NCBI GenBank assembly: GCA_030149685.1
Contig: JASLGI010000171.1
Span: forward strand, 1-12,977
DNA length: 12,977 bases
Reading direction: 5' to 3'
DNA from: Bacillaceae bacterium
GTDB taxonomy: Bacteria; Bacillota; Bacilli; Bacillales_A; Planococcaceae
Positions within the stretch are counted from its first letter, which is position 1, and each line of letters begins with the position of its first letter. The notes beneath the pieces are model-generated. The model saw only the letters and a program-made list of their open reading frames with translations. It was not told the origin of the DNA and searched no databases. The position numbers and the translations under genes are program-made. This document shows, piece by piece, positions 1 through 8,173 of the stretch.

Positions 1-37
1 AAAAAACCTAGCAGTCATTGACAATGACTACTAGGTT
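1..37 (-). terminator. Rho-independent terminator after the YhgE/Pip gene
   Basis: Positions 5-11 pair with 31-37, and 13-19 pair with 23-29. This gives a 14-bp stem with one mismatch (12 against 30) and a three-base loop. On the minus strand the hairpin is followed directly by a run of U (complement of the A run at 1-6, which may continue beyond the window). It starts seven bases after the stop codon of the YhgE/Pip gene. The plus strand has no T run after the hairpin, so it should work only for minus-strand transcripts. Confidence 0.9.
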
Positions 38-43
38 GATTGT

Positions 44-3000
44 TTACATGATCATCTTACTTTCTCGTGCACGCGCCATAAATTTATCGCTTGAACGGTT
101 GAAGAATTTCTTCAATGCAACACCTGCAATGATCGCGATAAAGAAGTACGCGAGCATAAATCCGATGTTTTTCAAGACGACGCTCCAAATAATTCCTCCT
201 ACTGCCTCACGCATCAATGTAATCGCATGAGTAAACGGTAAGAAACGGTGAATTTCTTGGAAAAATGGTGGCGCCATTTGGATTGGGAATGTACCACCCG
301 AACCACCGATTTGTGTAACGAGTAAAATAATCGCTAACACTTTTCCAGTATTTCCGAAAATCGAAACGAGTGTGTAAATGATCGTAATGAACACAACGCT
401 GACAAAAATACCGAGTAAAATGAACATAAGCCGGTCGACGACATAGGTGTCGAGTAAATAAATATTTCCGAGCGTCACAATCGCTGCTTGGGCAATCCCG
501 ATCGCTACGAAAGTAAACAATCGCCCGAAATATGCTTCATAACTACGATATTCATCTTTGTTGTCAATATCTACTTTCAACGTCGATACTAAAATTAATC
601 CTCCGACCCAAAATGCAAGTACCGTATAAAATGGTGACATTGCAGAACCGTATGTGGGAATCGGATACAATTTATGTTCATCTAAATTCACAGGTGATGC
701 GAAGAAGTCACTCACCCGTCCTGGATCATTTTTCAAGAAGTCGATCAATTCATCCAAATTGCCTTCTTTTTCAAAATCTCGAATTTTATCGGCAATTTCT
801 AAAATCGCTTCTTTTGCATCTGGGAAATGTTCGTCGATGACATCGAGCTTTTCACGACCGGTATCTACCGCATCTCCAACTTTCGTTAATGTTTTCTGCA
901 TACGTGGAACAGCATCACCAATACGATTTGCTAAATCATCGAGTCGGTCAATGCGTTCGTACGTAGAATCGAAACGCTCCGCATAACGTGGTTTTAAATC
1001 TGTTTCAATTCGATGAATAGAATCACCGAGTGATTTACTCATATCTTTTACTCGTTTATCAACATTATCTAGCGATTCACCGATCGACTGTTGAGAGTCA
1101 TTGACACGAGCGATTGATTTATCAATCGACTCTTTAAAATCATCTAATGAATCTTTCAAGTCTTCGATGCGATCTGCTTCTTTTTCGAAAAACTCGATAT
1201 TGTCGATATCATCCATCACGTTTTGAACAGAATCTTGTAACGACTCTACTGTTTCAATACTTTTTTCGACGCGTTCAGCGATTCGTTCATACAATTGAAT
1301 AATTTTTTCTGGATGGCGAAGTTTATCTTGAATTTCTTGGAACAATTGAATATTTTCAGCGGAGTAATCGGATAAACGGTCAATTTCTTTTTGAACTTTA
1401 TCTTTTCGTTCTTTCAAATCATCCGTCATCTTTTTTACGCCTTCATGCAATAGTTGTTCCGGCTTTTTCACTTCGTCTTCGTTTTTTGATTGTGCATCGT
1501 TAATTTCTTTACGAATCGTCGTCATTGCTTCATCAATCTCTGCTGTCAACTGATCAGCAGCTTCTACTAAAAATGGAGACCATTCTTCAGGTGACGACTG
1601 TTCAACGCGTTCAATCGCTTTTTCCACATCTTTTTGTAATTGTTTCATAATGCGACGAACGAGTTGGTAATCTTTATCCACAGGTGGCGCTGCATTTAAA
1701 AGAGACTCTAACTTCCGAAGTTCTTTTAACACTTCTTCTTTTTGAGCACCACTTTCTACACGTTCGAGTGTAACTAGCACTTGTTCGAGTAATTCTGCGG
1801 GCAAATGAACTGTTTGAGCCATTTCACGACGAAGGTCTTCTAAATGTTTAATTAACTCTTTATCAAACGGAGCATCTTTACTATTCGAAAGAACGATGCC
1901 ACGGTTGTATGCTTTCATCAATAAAATACGTTCGGACAATTCAGCAAACATTTCACGATACCCTGTACGTTTTCCTGTACCTTTATAATATTTCTCGAGT
2001 TCGTCGTTCATTTTTGCTGCTTGTTCCGGTATTTTTTTACGTAATTGTTCTTTCTCTTTTTCTTCATCAGACAATTCTTCTTCATTTGTCTCTTCAGTAG
2101 ATGGCTCTTCTTTCACTTCCTCAAAGACATATTGCCAATCAGCAATTGTTGGCATCATATCTGCTTGAATATAGTTCGCAAAAGGACCGCCATTTTTCTT
2201 TACGGGTTTTCCGTCAGAATCAACATCTAAACGGAACCAATCAGCTAAATCTTTATACGTATCATTTAATTGTTCTGCTCGTTCAATACGGTCGTCTAAT
2301 GCTTTCATTACCGTATCTTGCAGCAGTTCTTCTACTTGTTTCACTGTATCGTTGATCGAATCGATGAGACGTTCAATCGCCTTCATCGTTACAGTATCTG
2401 TTAAGCCATTTGCTTCAAGTTCTGCAATTTGATCTTGGAGTCGTTGTTCTAAATCGATCAATTCAAACCGCTGTTCTTCTAAACGGTCCATCAACTTATT
2501 CAACTTCTCTTTCTCTTTAATTCGATCATCTGTTTCAAGTAAAAAATCAATTAAATCGTCTAAACGATCTTTACTATCATCAACGCGATCTTTTTGACGC
2601 TCTAATGCATCAATTAAATCGTCGACTGTTCCTTCTTTATTACGAATTCGATCGGTCGTATCATACACACCTTCGACGGAATCTTGCGTACTAGACAAAC
2701 TATCTGCAATTCGGTCAAGTGTATCTTGGACACGTTCATTCCCGTCTTGAATTCGTTCGCGTAAACGATTGTTAGAATCTAACATATCTTCACGCACATT
2801 CGTCAAATCATCGACACGTTCGGAAGCACGTCCTACCGCATCTTTCGCTAAATCAATATCTCTGTCTGCTGTAATGAGGAGTGATTCTACTTCTGGTAGT
2901 TTCTCTTCCATTTCAAATACAGCATCTCGCATTTTTTCAATCGACGTATAATTGTCGTCTAAACTAATTCCTAAATCATTGAACGCAACTAAAATCGTTT

Positions 3001-3508
3001 CATTCACTTCTTTGACGAAGTTACTTTGAATATTTTCAACGACCGCGCTCGCACCAGAACCGGTCACTTTTGGCGAAATTGCGTTCACTTTTTCGTTCAT
3101 GTAATAATCGATTCCTGGCTTTTCAATATCATCCGATGTAATACTCGTTAACTTTTCAGAGAAATCTTCTGGAATAATGATCGCTCCGTAATAGTCACCG
3201 TATTTCACACCGTCGATCGCCTCTTCGCGTGTAACGAACTTCCAACCGAGCTGTTCGTTTTTCGCTAAAGACTTAATCACTTCATCACCGATATTGACAC
3301 TTTCACCTTCAACTTCTGCTCCTTCGTCTAAACTAGACACGGCAACAGCGACCCCTCGAGTGTTTGAATAAGGATCCCAAGAGGCCGCAATGTTGAGCCA
3401 TGCATATAAAGACGGAAGTAAAGCTAAAGCAAGTATGACGATGATCGCTGCAGGGTTTTTGACGACGTTCATCACGTCAGTCTTCAAAATCTTTAATATA
3501 TTTTTCAT
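44..3508 (-). CDS. Very large YhgE/Pip-family membrane protein with a long coiled-coil extracytoplasmic region
   Basis: The product is 1154 residues. It has one N-terminal membrane helix (about 19-41), a conserved YhgE N-terminal region with PSLYAWLN and WDPY followed by a mixed alpha/beta domain to about 150, then about 750 residues of highly charged, predicted coiled-coil sequence. The C-terminal YhgE/Pip domain holds SPV and YGSAMSPFY motifs (about 938-961) and about five membrane helices (961-977, 996-1019, 1027-1051, 1056-1080, 1111-1133). An acidic Glu/Lys-rich linker lies near 464-492. The family is ABC-2-like in its membrane part; it includes Lactococcus Pip, needed for infection by phage c2, and is related to EsaA/YueB of type VII secretion. 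The cellular role here is unknown. Bacillus subtilis YhgE is about 775 residues, so this protein is much longer. The start chosen is the ATG at 3508, preceded by GGGGAG at good spacing; a GTG at 3523 lies inside that ribosome binding site region. No type VII secretion genes are adjacent. The family call is firm and the function is open. Confidence 0.88.
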   Translation of the reverse strand: MKNILKILKTDVMNVVKNPAAIIVILALALLPSLYAWLNIAASWDPYSNTRGVAVAVSSLDEGAEVEGESVNIGDEVIKSLAKNEQLGWKFVTREEAIDGVKYGDYYGAIIIPEDFSEKLTSITSDDIEKPGIDYYMNEKVNAISPKVTGSGASAVVENIQSNFVKEVNETILVAFNDLGISLDDNYTSIEKMRDAVFEMEEKLPEVESLLITADRDIDLAKDAVGRASERVDDLTNVREDMLDSNNRLRERIQDGNERVQDTLDRIADSLSSTQDSVEGVYDTTDRIRNKEGTVDDLIDALERQKDRVDDSKDRLDDLIDFLLETDDRIKEKEKLNKLMDRLEEQRFELIDLEQRLQDQIAELEANGLTDTVTMKAIERLIDSINDTVKQVEELLQDTVMKALDDRIERAEQLNDTYKDLADWFRLDVDSDGKPVKKNGGPFANYIQADMMPTIADWQYVFEEVKEEPSTEETNEEELSDEEKEKEQLRKKIPEQAAKMNDELEKYYKGTGKRTGYREMFAELSERILLMKAYNRGIVLSNSKDAPFDKELIKHLEDLRREMAQTVHLPAELLEQVLVTLERVESGAQKEEVLKELRKLESLLNAAPPVDKDYQLVRRIMKQLQKDVEKAIERVEQSSPEEWSPFLVEAADQLTAEIDEAMTTIRKEINDAQSKNEDEVKKPEQLLHEGVKKMTDDLKERKDKVQKEIDRLSDYSAENIQLFQEIQDKLRHPEKIIQLYERIAERVEKSIETVESLQDSVQNVMDDIDNIEFFEKEADRIEDLKDSLDDFKESIDKSIARVNDSQQSIGESLDNVDKRVKDMSKSLGDSIHRIETDLKPRYAERFDSTYERIDRLDDLANRIGDAVPRMQKTLTKVGDAVDTGREKLDVIDEHFPDAKEAILEIADKIRDFEKEGNLDELIDFLKNDPGRVSDFFASPVNLDEHKLYPIPTYGSAMSPFYTVLAFWVGGLILVSTLKVDIDNKDEYRSYEAYFGRLFTFVAIGIAQAAIVTLGNIYLLDTYVVDRLMFILLGIFVSVVFITIIYTLVSIFGNTGKVLAIILLVTQIGGSGGTFPIQMAPPFFQEIHRFLPFTHAITLMREAVGGIIWSVVLKNIGFMLAYFFIAIIAGVALKKFFNRSSDKFMARARESKMIM

Positions 3509-3645
3509 CTTTGAACTCCCCACCCTAGTCAGATGTTCATTATGTGTAATCGTGTTTATTACCTACTTTAACACCTATAAGAACTTCCTCTCATCTTACA
3601 TGATAAAGGAGAAAAAATCTATTTACACCCGTTTCCTTTCGCGCG
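3509..3645. other. Intergenic region between the permease gene and the YhgE/Pip gene
   Basis: This 137-base gap has no convincing terminator for the upstream permease gene: a U-rich run exists (complement of 3613-3618) but no compact hairpin directly precedes it. The best -10-like hexamer on the minus strand is CATAAT (complement of 3538-3543), without a recognisable -35 at normal spacing. The two genes could therefore be co-transcribed, or the downstream gene could use a weak or regulated promoter that I cannot identify. Confidence 0.4.
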
Positions 3646-4734
3646 CTATTTCCACCAATGTAATCCTTCTTTATCATGGAAATTTTTTACCATGACCGTT
3701 AAAATTGGCGCTAAAATCATGCCGAGGAAACCGAACAACTTCAATCCGACAAACATGACGAATAGTGCAAGCACTGAATTGAGTCCGAGTTTTTTTCCGA
3801 CAATTTTCGGTTCCATCACATTACGAACGAGTGTCACGATTCCATAAATAACCGCTAACTGGATTGCTAACGTGAAATCGCCATTAATGAGCTCGATCAA
3901 TACCCAAGGAACCATAATTCCACCTGTTCCGAATACGGGAATCATATCAAAAATCGCAATTCCTGCTGCAACACCAATCGCATTGTCCATACCAATGACG
4001 GTAAATCCGATAGAAAGTTCGATAAATGTAATGAAAGCAATTAAAACATAAGCTTTCACATAATCTTTAATACTCGATTTGAAACTATCCGTTGCTGTAT
4101 GAAACATACGAAGTGTATTATCGGATAACTGACGTTTCATAAATCCAGTAATTTCATCGTAATCCCACGCAATAAACATCGACGCTAAAATCGCAAATGA
4201 TACGGTGATGAAAAAGTTCGGTAACGATAATGACAATTGTGTAATCCATCCAGCTAAATCGCCTGACAATGACACGATACCATTTGTAATAGCCCGAAGC
4301 GCGTCATTTAATACAGAGCGGTATTGATCGAGCAACTCCGGCGAGAAACGTTCAAACCAGCTTTCACTAAATGCTTGTAACTTTCTTAAAGCAGGCAGCA
4401 CCGTATCGTAATAAATGCCTGGAACACTCTGAATGAGCTGACCGAGCCAACCGATTGCTTTAAACAATAACCACGTAAAAACACTACCGAGCGCCACGAA
4501 AATCGCAAATATGACGGTAATGCCCCATATTTGTTTATTTTTCAATGGTGTTTTTTCAACGAGCCAACGAACGATTGGCATCGACATCCAAACGATAACG
4601 AGCGCAATTAAAAAAGGTAAAATAACAGGTATAATGTATTTAAATACAATGTAAATTAATGCTAAAATCGTCGCGAGATACGCAATTTTCACAATAAATG
4701 ATTTCTGTTTCATATATTGTTCCTCTTCTATCAT
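3646..4734 (-). CDS. ytvI: AI-2E-family transporter, YtvI type
   Basis: The product is 362 residues and polytopic. Hydrophobic segments lie near 12-50, 70-92, 168-190, 226-247, 252-280, 287-303 and 318-350, and an amphipathic soluble stretch at 93-165 is typical of the family. The C-terminal signature DMIPVFGTGGIMVPW (263-277) and the RNVMEPKIVGKKLGL block (304-318) match what I recall of the sporulation integral membrane protein YtvI better than other AI-2E paralogues. The AI-2E family contains few proven AI-2 exporters; some members are Na+/H+ antiporters, and the YtvI substrate is not known. The start is the ATG at 4734 because AAAGGAGG precedes it by eight bases. An ATG at 4713 (residue 8) has a weaker GAAGAGG site. 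The open frame continues upstream to a TTG at 4851, but that extension crosses this ribosome binding site. It is the first gene after a long regulatory-looking region and may be co-transcribed with the YhgE/Pip gene. The family is firm; the YtvI subfamily is likely but from memory. Confidence 0.85.
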   Translation of the reverse strand: MIEEEQYMKQKSFIVKIAYLATILALIYIVFKYIIPVILPFLIALVIVWMSMPIVRWLVEKTPLKNKQIWGITVIFAIFVALGSVFTWLLFKAIGWLGQLIQSVPGIYYDTVLPALRKLQAFSESWFERFSPELLDQYRSVLNDALRAITNGIVSLSGDLAGWITQLSLSLPNFFITVSFAILASMFIAWDYDEITGFMKRQLSDNTLRMFHTATDSFKSSIKDYVKAYVLIAFITFIELSIGFTVIGMDNAIGVAAGIAIFDMIPVFGTGGIMVPWVLIELINGDFTLAIQLAVIYGIVTLVRNVMEPKIVGKKLGLNSVLALFVMFVGLKLFGFLGMILAPILTVMVKNFHDKEGLHWWK

Positions 4735-4991
4735 CTTTTTTTCCTCCTTTATTTTGAGCATTTTACTATCTTTTCTCATATTTCCCTTGCAATTTAATTG
4801 TTCACACGATACAATAAGGGTGTCTATTGTCCTAGTTAACACTAGAAACAATAGCCGTCTCTTAATCTCTTTTTTCCTCCGTCTCTACATCCACTCATTA
4901 CACATGCTATCCCAAAGCGAATGTAACCTTCTAAACAATGTAAAGCTGTAGAGGCGGAGCTTTTGTTTACAATGAACGACAATACATAAAT
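4735..4991 (-). promoter_or_regulatory. Long upstream region of the ytvI-like gene with weak promoter candidate
   Basis: The region between the gabD terminator and the permease gene has no gene I can support. The closest promoter candidate on the minus strand is TTGCAA (4787-4792), 16 bases, then GATAGT (complement of 4765-4770). Each hexamer matches the SigA consensus at only four of six positions; it would give a leader of about 25 bases. Upstream lie a strong inverted repeat (listed separately) and several ACAAT/ATTGT elements (4811-4816, 4825-4830, 4848-4853, 4935-4940, 4969-4974, 4979-4984). A second GGAGG-like sequence followed by A-rich DNA (complement of about 4869-4882) has no ATG, GTG or TTG at normal spacing. 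Confidence 0.35.
4824..4854. promoter_or_regulatory. Interrupted palindrome, possible operator or leader stem-loop
   Basis: CTATTGT (4824-4830) pairs with ACAATAG (4848-4854), and CTAGT (4832-4836) pairs with ACTAG (4841-4845). They are separated by a one-base/two-base internal bulge and a four-base loop TAAC. Twelve base pairs in a 31-base element are far more regular than the surrounding DNA. No U run follows on either strand, so it is not a simple terminator. A further ACAATA at 4811-4816 forms a second inverted pair with TATTGT at 4825-4830. It lies 90 bases upstream of the ytvI-like start, suitable for a regulator site or an RNA structure. No known operator was recognised. Confidence 0.45.
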
Positions 4992-5028
4992 AAAATGGTT
5001 TGCCCCGATAGGAGCAAACCATTTTTTT
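4992..5028. terminator. Strong, probably bidirectional terminator after gabD
   Basis: Positions 4992-5003 pair with 5014-5025 (12 bp), then a C/A mismatch, two more G-C pairs and a GATA loop. On the minus strand the hairpin lies about 20 bases after the gabD stop and runs into TTTTATTT. On the plus strand it is followed by T5026-T5028 (a run of seven T from 5022), so it could stop transcripts in both directions. It separates the glpD-gabD unit from the permease gene. Confidence 0.88.
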
Positions 5029-5048
5029 GTGCTCTTTTTTATCGTTTT

Positions 5049-6473
5049 TTACAAATGACCGATAGAAATATATTGCGTATCTAAATAACTTTCAATTCCT
5101 TCATGTCCGCCTTCACGACCGAGACCACTCTCTTTCACACCACCAAATGGTGCTTGAGCAGCTGATGGACCTCCGTCATTCCAACCGACAATGCCGAAAT
5201 CTAAGTGATCGATTAAGTACGTACCTGTCGCCATACTTTCTGTGAAAATGTACGCTGCTAAACCGAATGGTGTACTATTTGCTAAGGCTACCGCTTCTTC
5301 TTTCGTATCAAATGATTGTAAAGGAGCAATCGGACCGAATGTTTCTTCATGCATAATGAGCATGTCTTCCGTAATATCGGCTAAAATCGTCGGTTCATAA
5401 AACGTTCCTTTTCTTTCGAGACGTTTTCCACCGGTTAGGACTTTAGCACCCTTACTTCTCGCATCCTTCACATGTTCTGTTACTTTTTCTAATCCACTTT
5501 CATTAATTAAAGGACCGATGTCACAACTTTCGTCTAGTCCATCGCCGACAGTTAGTTCTGACGTCTTTTCTGCTAGTCGTTCAGCAAATTTTGTATAAAT
5601 ATTCTTTTGAACGTATATTCTGTTCGCACAGACACATGTTTGACCTGCGTTTCGGAATTTTGATGCCATGACGCCTTCGACTGCTTTTTCAATATCTGCA
5701 TCTTCACAAACGATAAATGGCGCATGTCCTCCAAGTTCCATCGATACTTTTTTCACGTTGTCCGCACTTTGGCGAATAAGTTCTTTTCCGACCGCTGTCG
5801 ATCCTGTAAAGGTTACTTTACGGACGCGTTCATCTTTCATAATCGTATCACCGATTTCTTTTGATGAACCGACAACTAAGTTGATTACTCCTTTTGGAAA
5901 TCCTGCTTCTTCTGCTAATTCAACGAGACGCATCGCCGTTAATGGGCTCGCACTCGCTGGTTTCATCACAACGGTACAACCTGCAGCAAGTGCAGGAGCA
6001 ATTTTACGTGTAAGCATTGCCATCGGGAAATTCCACGGTGTAATTGCTGCGACGACACCGACCGGTTTTTTACGTGCAATCATTCGTTTGTTCCGACTTT
6101 TTGCTGGAATCGTCGTTCCGTATAAACGTTTCGCTTCTTCTGCATACCATTCGACGTAATCCGCTCCGTAAACTACTTCTCCTCGAGATTCTTTGATCGG
6201 TTTCCCCATCTCACGTGTCATCAATTGCGCTAAATTTTCTTTATCCTCTATCAATAATGTGTGCCACTCTTTTAATAATTCTGCTCGTTCATAAGCTGTC
6301 GTCTCTTGCCAATCGATAAACGCTTCGCTTGCGGCATCGATCGCACGTGTCGTCTCTTTTTCACCACCGTATGGTAATGTAGCGACGATTTCTTCTGTCG
6401 CTGGATTCTTAACATCAAATGTCTTTTCTGCTTCTGTGACCCATTCACCTTGAATGTACATTCCTTTTTTCAT
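5049..6473 (-). CDS. gabD: Succinate-semialdehyde dehydrogenase [NAD(P)+]
   Basis: This 474-residue aldehyde dehydrogenase oxidises succinate semialdehyde to succinate, the last step of the GABA shunt, in the cytoplasm. Visible catalytic residues are Asn148 (PWNFP), Lys171, Glu246 (ELGG) and Cys280 (GQTC). Residues corresponding to the carboxylate-binding Arg213, Arg334 and Ser498 of human SSADH are present as Arg156, Arg274 and Ser449, which supports the substrate. Ser174 stands where NAD-specific ALDHs usually carry Glu, so NADP+ use is plausible. Cys282 two residues after the catalytic Cys matches the Cys340/Cys342 redox pair of the human enzyme; whether it forms a disulfide here is unknown. 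The start is the ATG at 6473, preceded by GAGGAGG; that site overlaps the glpD stop (11-base gap), so translation is probably coupled. A TTG at 6488 would bypass this site. Co-transcription with glpD is unusual; no gabT, gabP or gabR is in view. Confidence 0.93.
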   Translation of the reverse strand: MKKGMYIQGEWVTEAEKTFDVKNPATEEIVATLPYGGEKETTRAIDAASEAFIDWQETTAYERAELLKEWHTLLIEDKENLAQLMTREMGKPIKESRGEVVYGADYVEWYAEEAKRLYGTTIPAKSRNKRMIARKKPVGVVAAITPWNFPMAMLTRKIAPALAAGCTVVMKPASASPLTAMRLVELAEEAGFPKGVINLVVGSSKEIGDTIMKDERVRKVTFTGSTAVGKELIRQSADNVKKVSMELGGHAPFIVCEDADIEKAVEGVMASKFRNAGQTCVCANRIYVQKNIYTKFAERLAEKTSELTVGDGLDESCDIGPLINESGLEKVTEHVKDARSKGAKVLTGGKRLERKGTFYEPTILADITEDMLIMHEETFGPIAPLQSFDTKEEAVALANSTPFGLAAYIFTESMATGTYLIDHLDFGIVGWNDGGPSAAQAPFGGVKESGLGREGGHEGIESYLDTQYISIGHL

Positions 6474-6484
6474 AATATTCCTCC

Positions 6485-8143
6485 TCAATGTATTGCTGCA
6501 TGTGTTGCTTCATGTAATCGGCGGTTCAGTTGCACGACATGTGACGTCGTTTCAGCATCTGACCAGTCGAGCACATTGCGCATATATTCAACGATCGGCT
6601 CTTTCCAACGGACGACCCATTGAATATCAAAAAACAATGTCCCTGTCCGACGCATGAAAAAGTCCAGTGGCGTCAGTGCCATTTCAAAATACATCGAATA
6701 CAATAAAATTAACTGAATGACTGCGGGAATTTCATGCGACGTATCTACTTTTGGCACGAGTGATAAAAGATCATCGATGTTCGTGCCATAAATTGCGAGT
6801 AAACCTCGTGCTTCTCGTTCACTTAATTGCGCACGCTCCATGACGATTGGTGCCATATCATGGATGTATTCTTTGTAATCTTCTGGTGTTTGGAAATTCC
6901 CTCCGGATAAACGAATATATTTCGTTTCACACGGATTGCACGTAATTCCATGTTCGCGATACAACTTTTTACACAGACGGTCTGTAATTTCTTCTGCCAT
7001 CAATCGATACCCTGTTAACTTCCCACCTGCAATAGATAATAACCCTGTCGATGATTCCCACACTTCATCTTTTCGTGAAATTTCTGAAGGAGACTTCCCT
7101 TCTTCTTGAATGAGTGGGCGAATACCTGCCCAACTCGATTCGATATCTTCCAGCGACAACTCAATGTATGGAAACATATGACGCACTGCTTGTAGCAAAT
7201 ATTTTTTGTCTTCTACTGTAATATGAGGGTTCGCTAATGGCCCATGATATTCCGTATCCGTCGTCCCGACATACGTTTTTCCTCCACGAGGAATAGCGAA
7301 AATCATCCGTCCATCGGTATGGTCGAAATAAGTCGCTTGGCGCAACGGGAATTTCGTTTGATCGATAACGATATGAACGCCTTTTGAATGAAACAATTGG
7401 TTTTCCTTCGTCTCTTTATCTTTCTCTAACAACTGTTCTACCCATGGGCCAGTCGCATTAATAATCGCATGACCGTACACATGATACTCTTCCCCTGTCA
7501 GTTGATCGACTAAGTTCACGCCGGATATTGTACCGTTACGATCATAGGAAAAGTGGTCTGCCTTCATATAATTCAATGCTTGAGCGCCTAAGTCATTCGC
7601 TTTTTTTAATACTTCTATCGTCAACCTTGCATCATCGGTCCGGTACTCCACGTAATAACCACCACCTGCTAAATTTTTACGATTCAGCAGTGGCTCTTTC
7701 TCAATCACTTCTTTACGTGACAACATTTCCCGGCGCTCTTCTTTTTTCACACCAGCTAAATAATCGTACATTTTTAATCCGAAAGAAGCGGAAAACTTCC
7801 CGAGCGTACCTTCTTTATAGATTGGTAACAACATCGCTTCGGGATGCGTGACGTGCGGAGCATTATGATAAACAATTTCTCGTTCTCTTCCAACATCGGA
7901 AACGAGTTTTACTTCCATCTGTTTTAAATAGCGGAGTCCACCGTGCACAAGCTTTGTCGAACGACTCGACGTACCTGCTGCGAAATCTTGCATATCAACG
8001 ACTAATGTAGAAAGTCCTCTCGCAGCGCTGTCTAACGCAATACCTGCTCCAGTAATTCCTCCTCCGATAATAATGACATCGAATTCACTTCGATCGAATG
8101 TATGTAATTGATGCGCGCGTTCTTCAAAAGATAATCGCTTCAT
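6485..8143 (-). CDS. glpD: Aerobic glycerol-3-phosphate dehydrogenase (FAD)
   Basis: The product is 552 residues, essentially full length for Bacillus GlpD (about 555). It oxidises sn-glycerol 3-phosphate to dihydroxyacetone phosphate at the membrane and passes electrons to menaquinone. The FAD-binding GGGITGAG lies at 27-34, followed by AAGTSSRSTKLVHGGLRYLK (about 55-74), a hallmark of the family. YYVEYRTDDARLTIEV, GRMIFAIPR, KTYVGTTDTEY, SSWAGIRPLI and IAGGKLTGYR follow in the expected order, and the C-terminal helical domain contains RRTGTLFFD. The ATG at 8143 is preceded by AAGGAG at eight bases. No glpF, glpK or glpP is adjacent. The gene starts only 102 bases after the stop of the upstream gene, with that gene's terminator in between, so there is no room for a separate GlpP-type antitermination leader. 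It is followed at 11 bases by gabD in one operon. Confidence 0.96.
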   Translation of the reverse strand: MKRLSFEERAHQLHTFDRSEFDVIIIGGGITGAGIALDSAARGLSTLVVDMQDFAAGTSSRSTKLVHGGLRYLKQMEVKLVSDVGREREIVYHNAPHVTHPEAMLLPIYKEGTLGKFSASFGLKMYDYLAGVKKEERREMLSRKEVIEKEPLLNRKNLAGGGYYVEYRTDDARLTIEVLKKANDLGAQALNYMKADHFSYDRNGTISGVNLVDQLTGEEYHVYGHAIINATGPWVEQLLEKDKETKENQLFHSKGVHIVIDQTKFPLRQATYFDHTDGRMIFAIPRGGKTYVGTTDTEYHGPLANPHITVEDKKYLLQAVRHMFPYIELSLEDIESSWAGIRPLIQEEGKSPSEISRKDEVWESSTGLLSIAGGKLTGYRLMAEEITDRLCKKLYREHGITCNPCETKYIRLSGGNFQTPEDYKEYIHDMAPIVMERAQLSEREARGLLAIYGTNIDDLLSLVPKVDTSHEIPAVIQLILLYSMYFEMALTPLDFFMRRTGTLFFDIQWVVRWKEPIVEYMRNVLDWSDAETTSHVVQLNRRLHEATHAAIH

Positions 8144-8173
8144 CTGATTCGCTCCTTCTTTTTCTCTAACTCC

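Noticed and set aside
44..3508. Assignment of the large membrane protein as EsaA/YueB of a type VII secretion system
   Set aside because: No EsxA, EssB/C or Yuk genes are in the window, and the terminal motifs fit the general YhgE/Pip family; kept only as an alternative.
3509..3523. GTG start at 3523 for the YhgE/Pip protein
   Set aside because: The GTG lies directly beside the GGGGAG that serves the ATG at 3508 and has no site of its own.
3599..3678. Inverted repeat CATGATAAAGGAG / CTCC-like partner ending TTTATCATG around the end of the permease gene
   Set aside because: Arms of 3599-3611 and 3666-3678 pair well except for one G/T mismatch, but the loop is 54 bases, one arm is coding sequence and the U run lies inside the loop; it is not a convincing terminator or operator.
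4735..4851. N-terminal extension of the ytvI-like protein to the TTG at 4851
   Set aside because: No ribosome binding site at proper distance from the TTG; the extension contains the strong AAAGGAGG site of the ATG at 4734 and is unlike the start of AI-2E proteins.
5668..6159. Plus-strand open frame of about 163 codons opposite gabD
   Set aside because: It is antisense to a gene with intact catalytic motifs, has no recognisable domain and shows the Ser/Thr/Ala-rich composition expected of a complementary frame.
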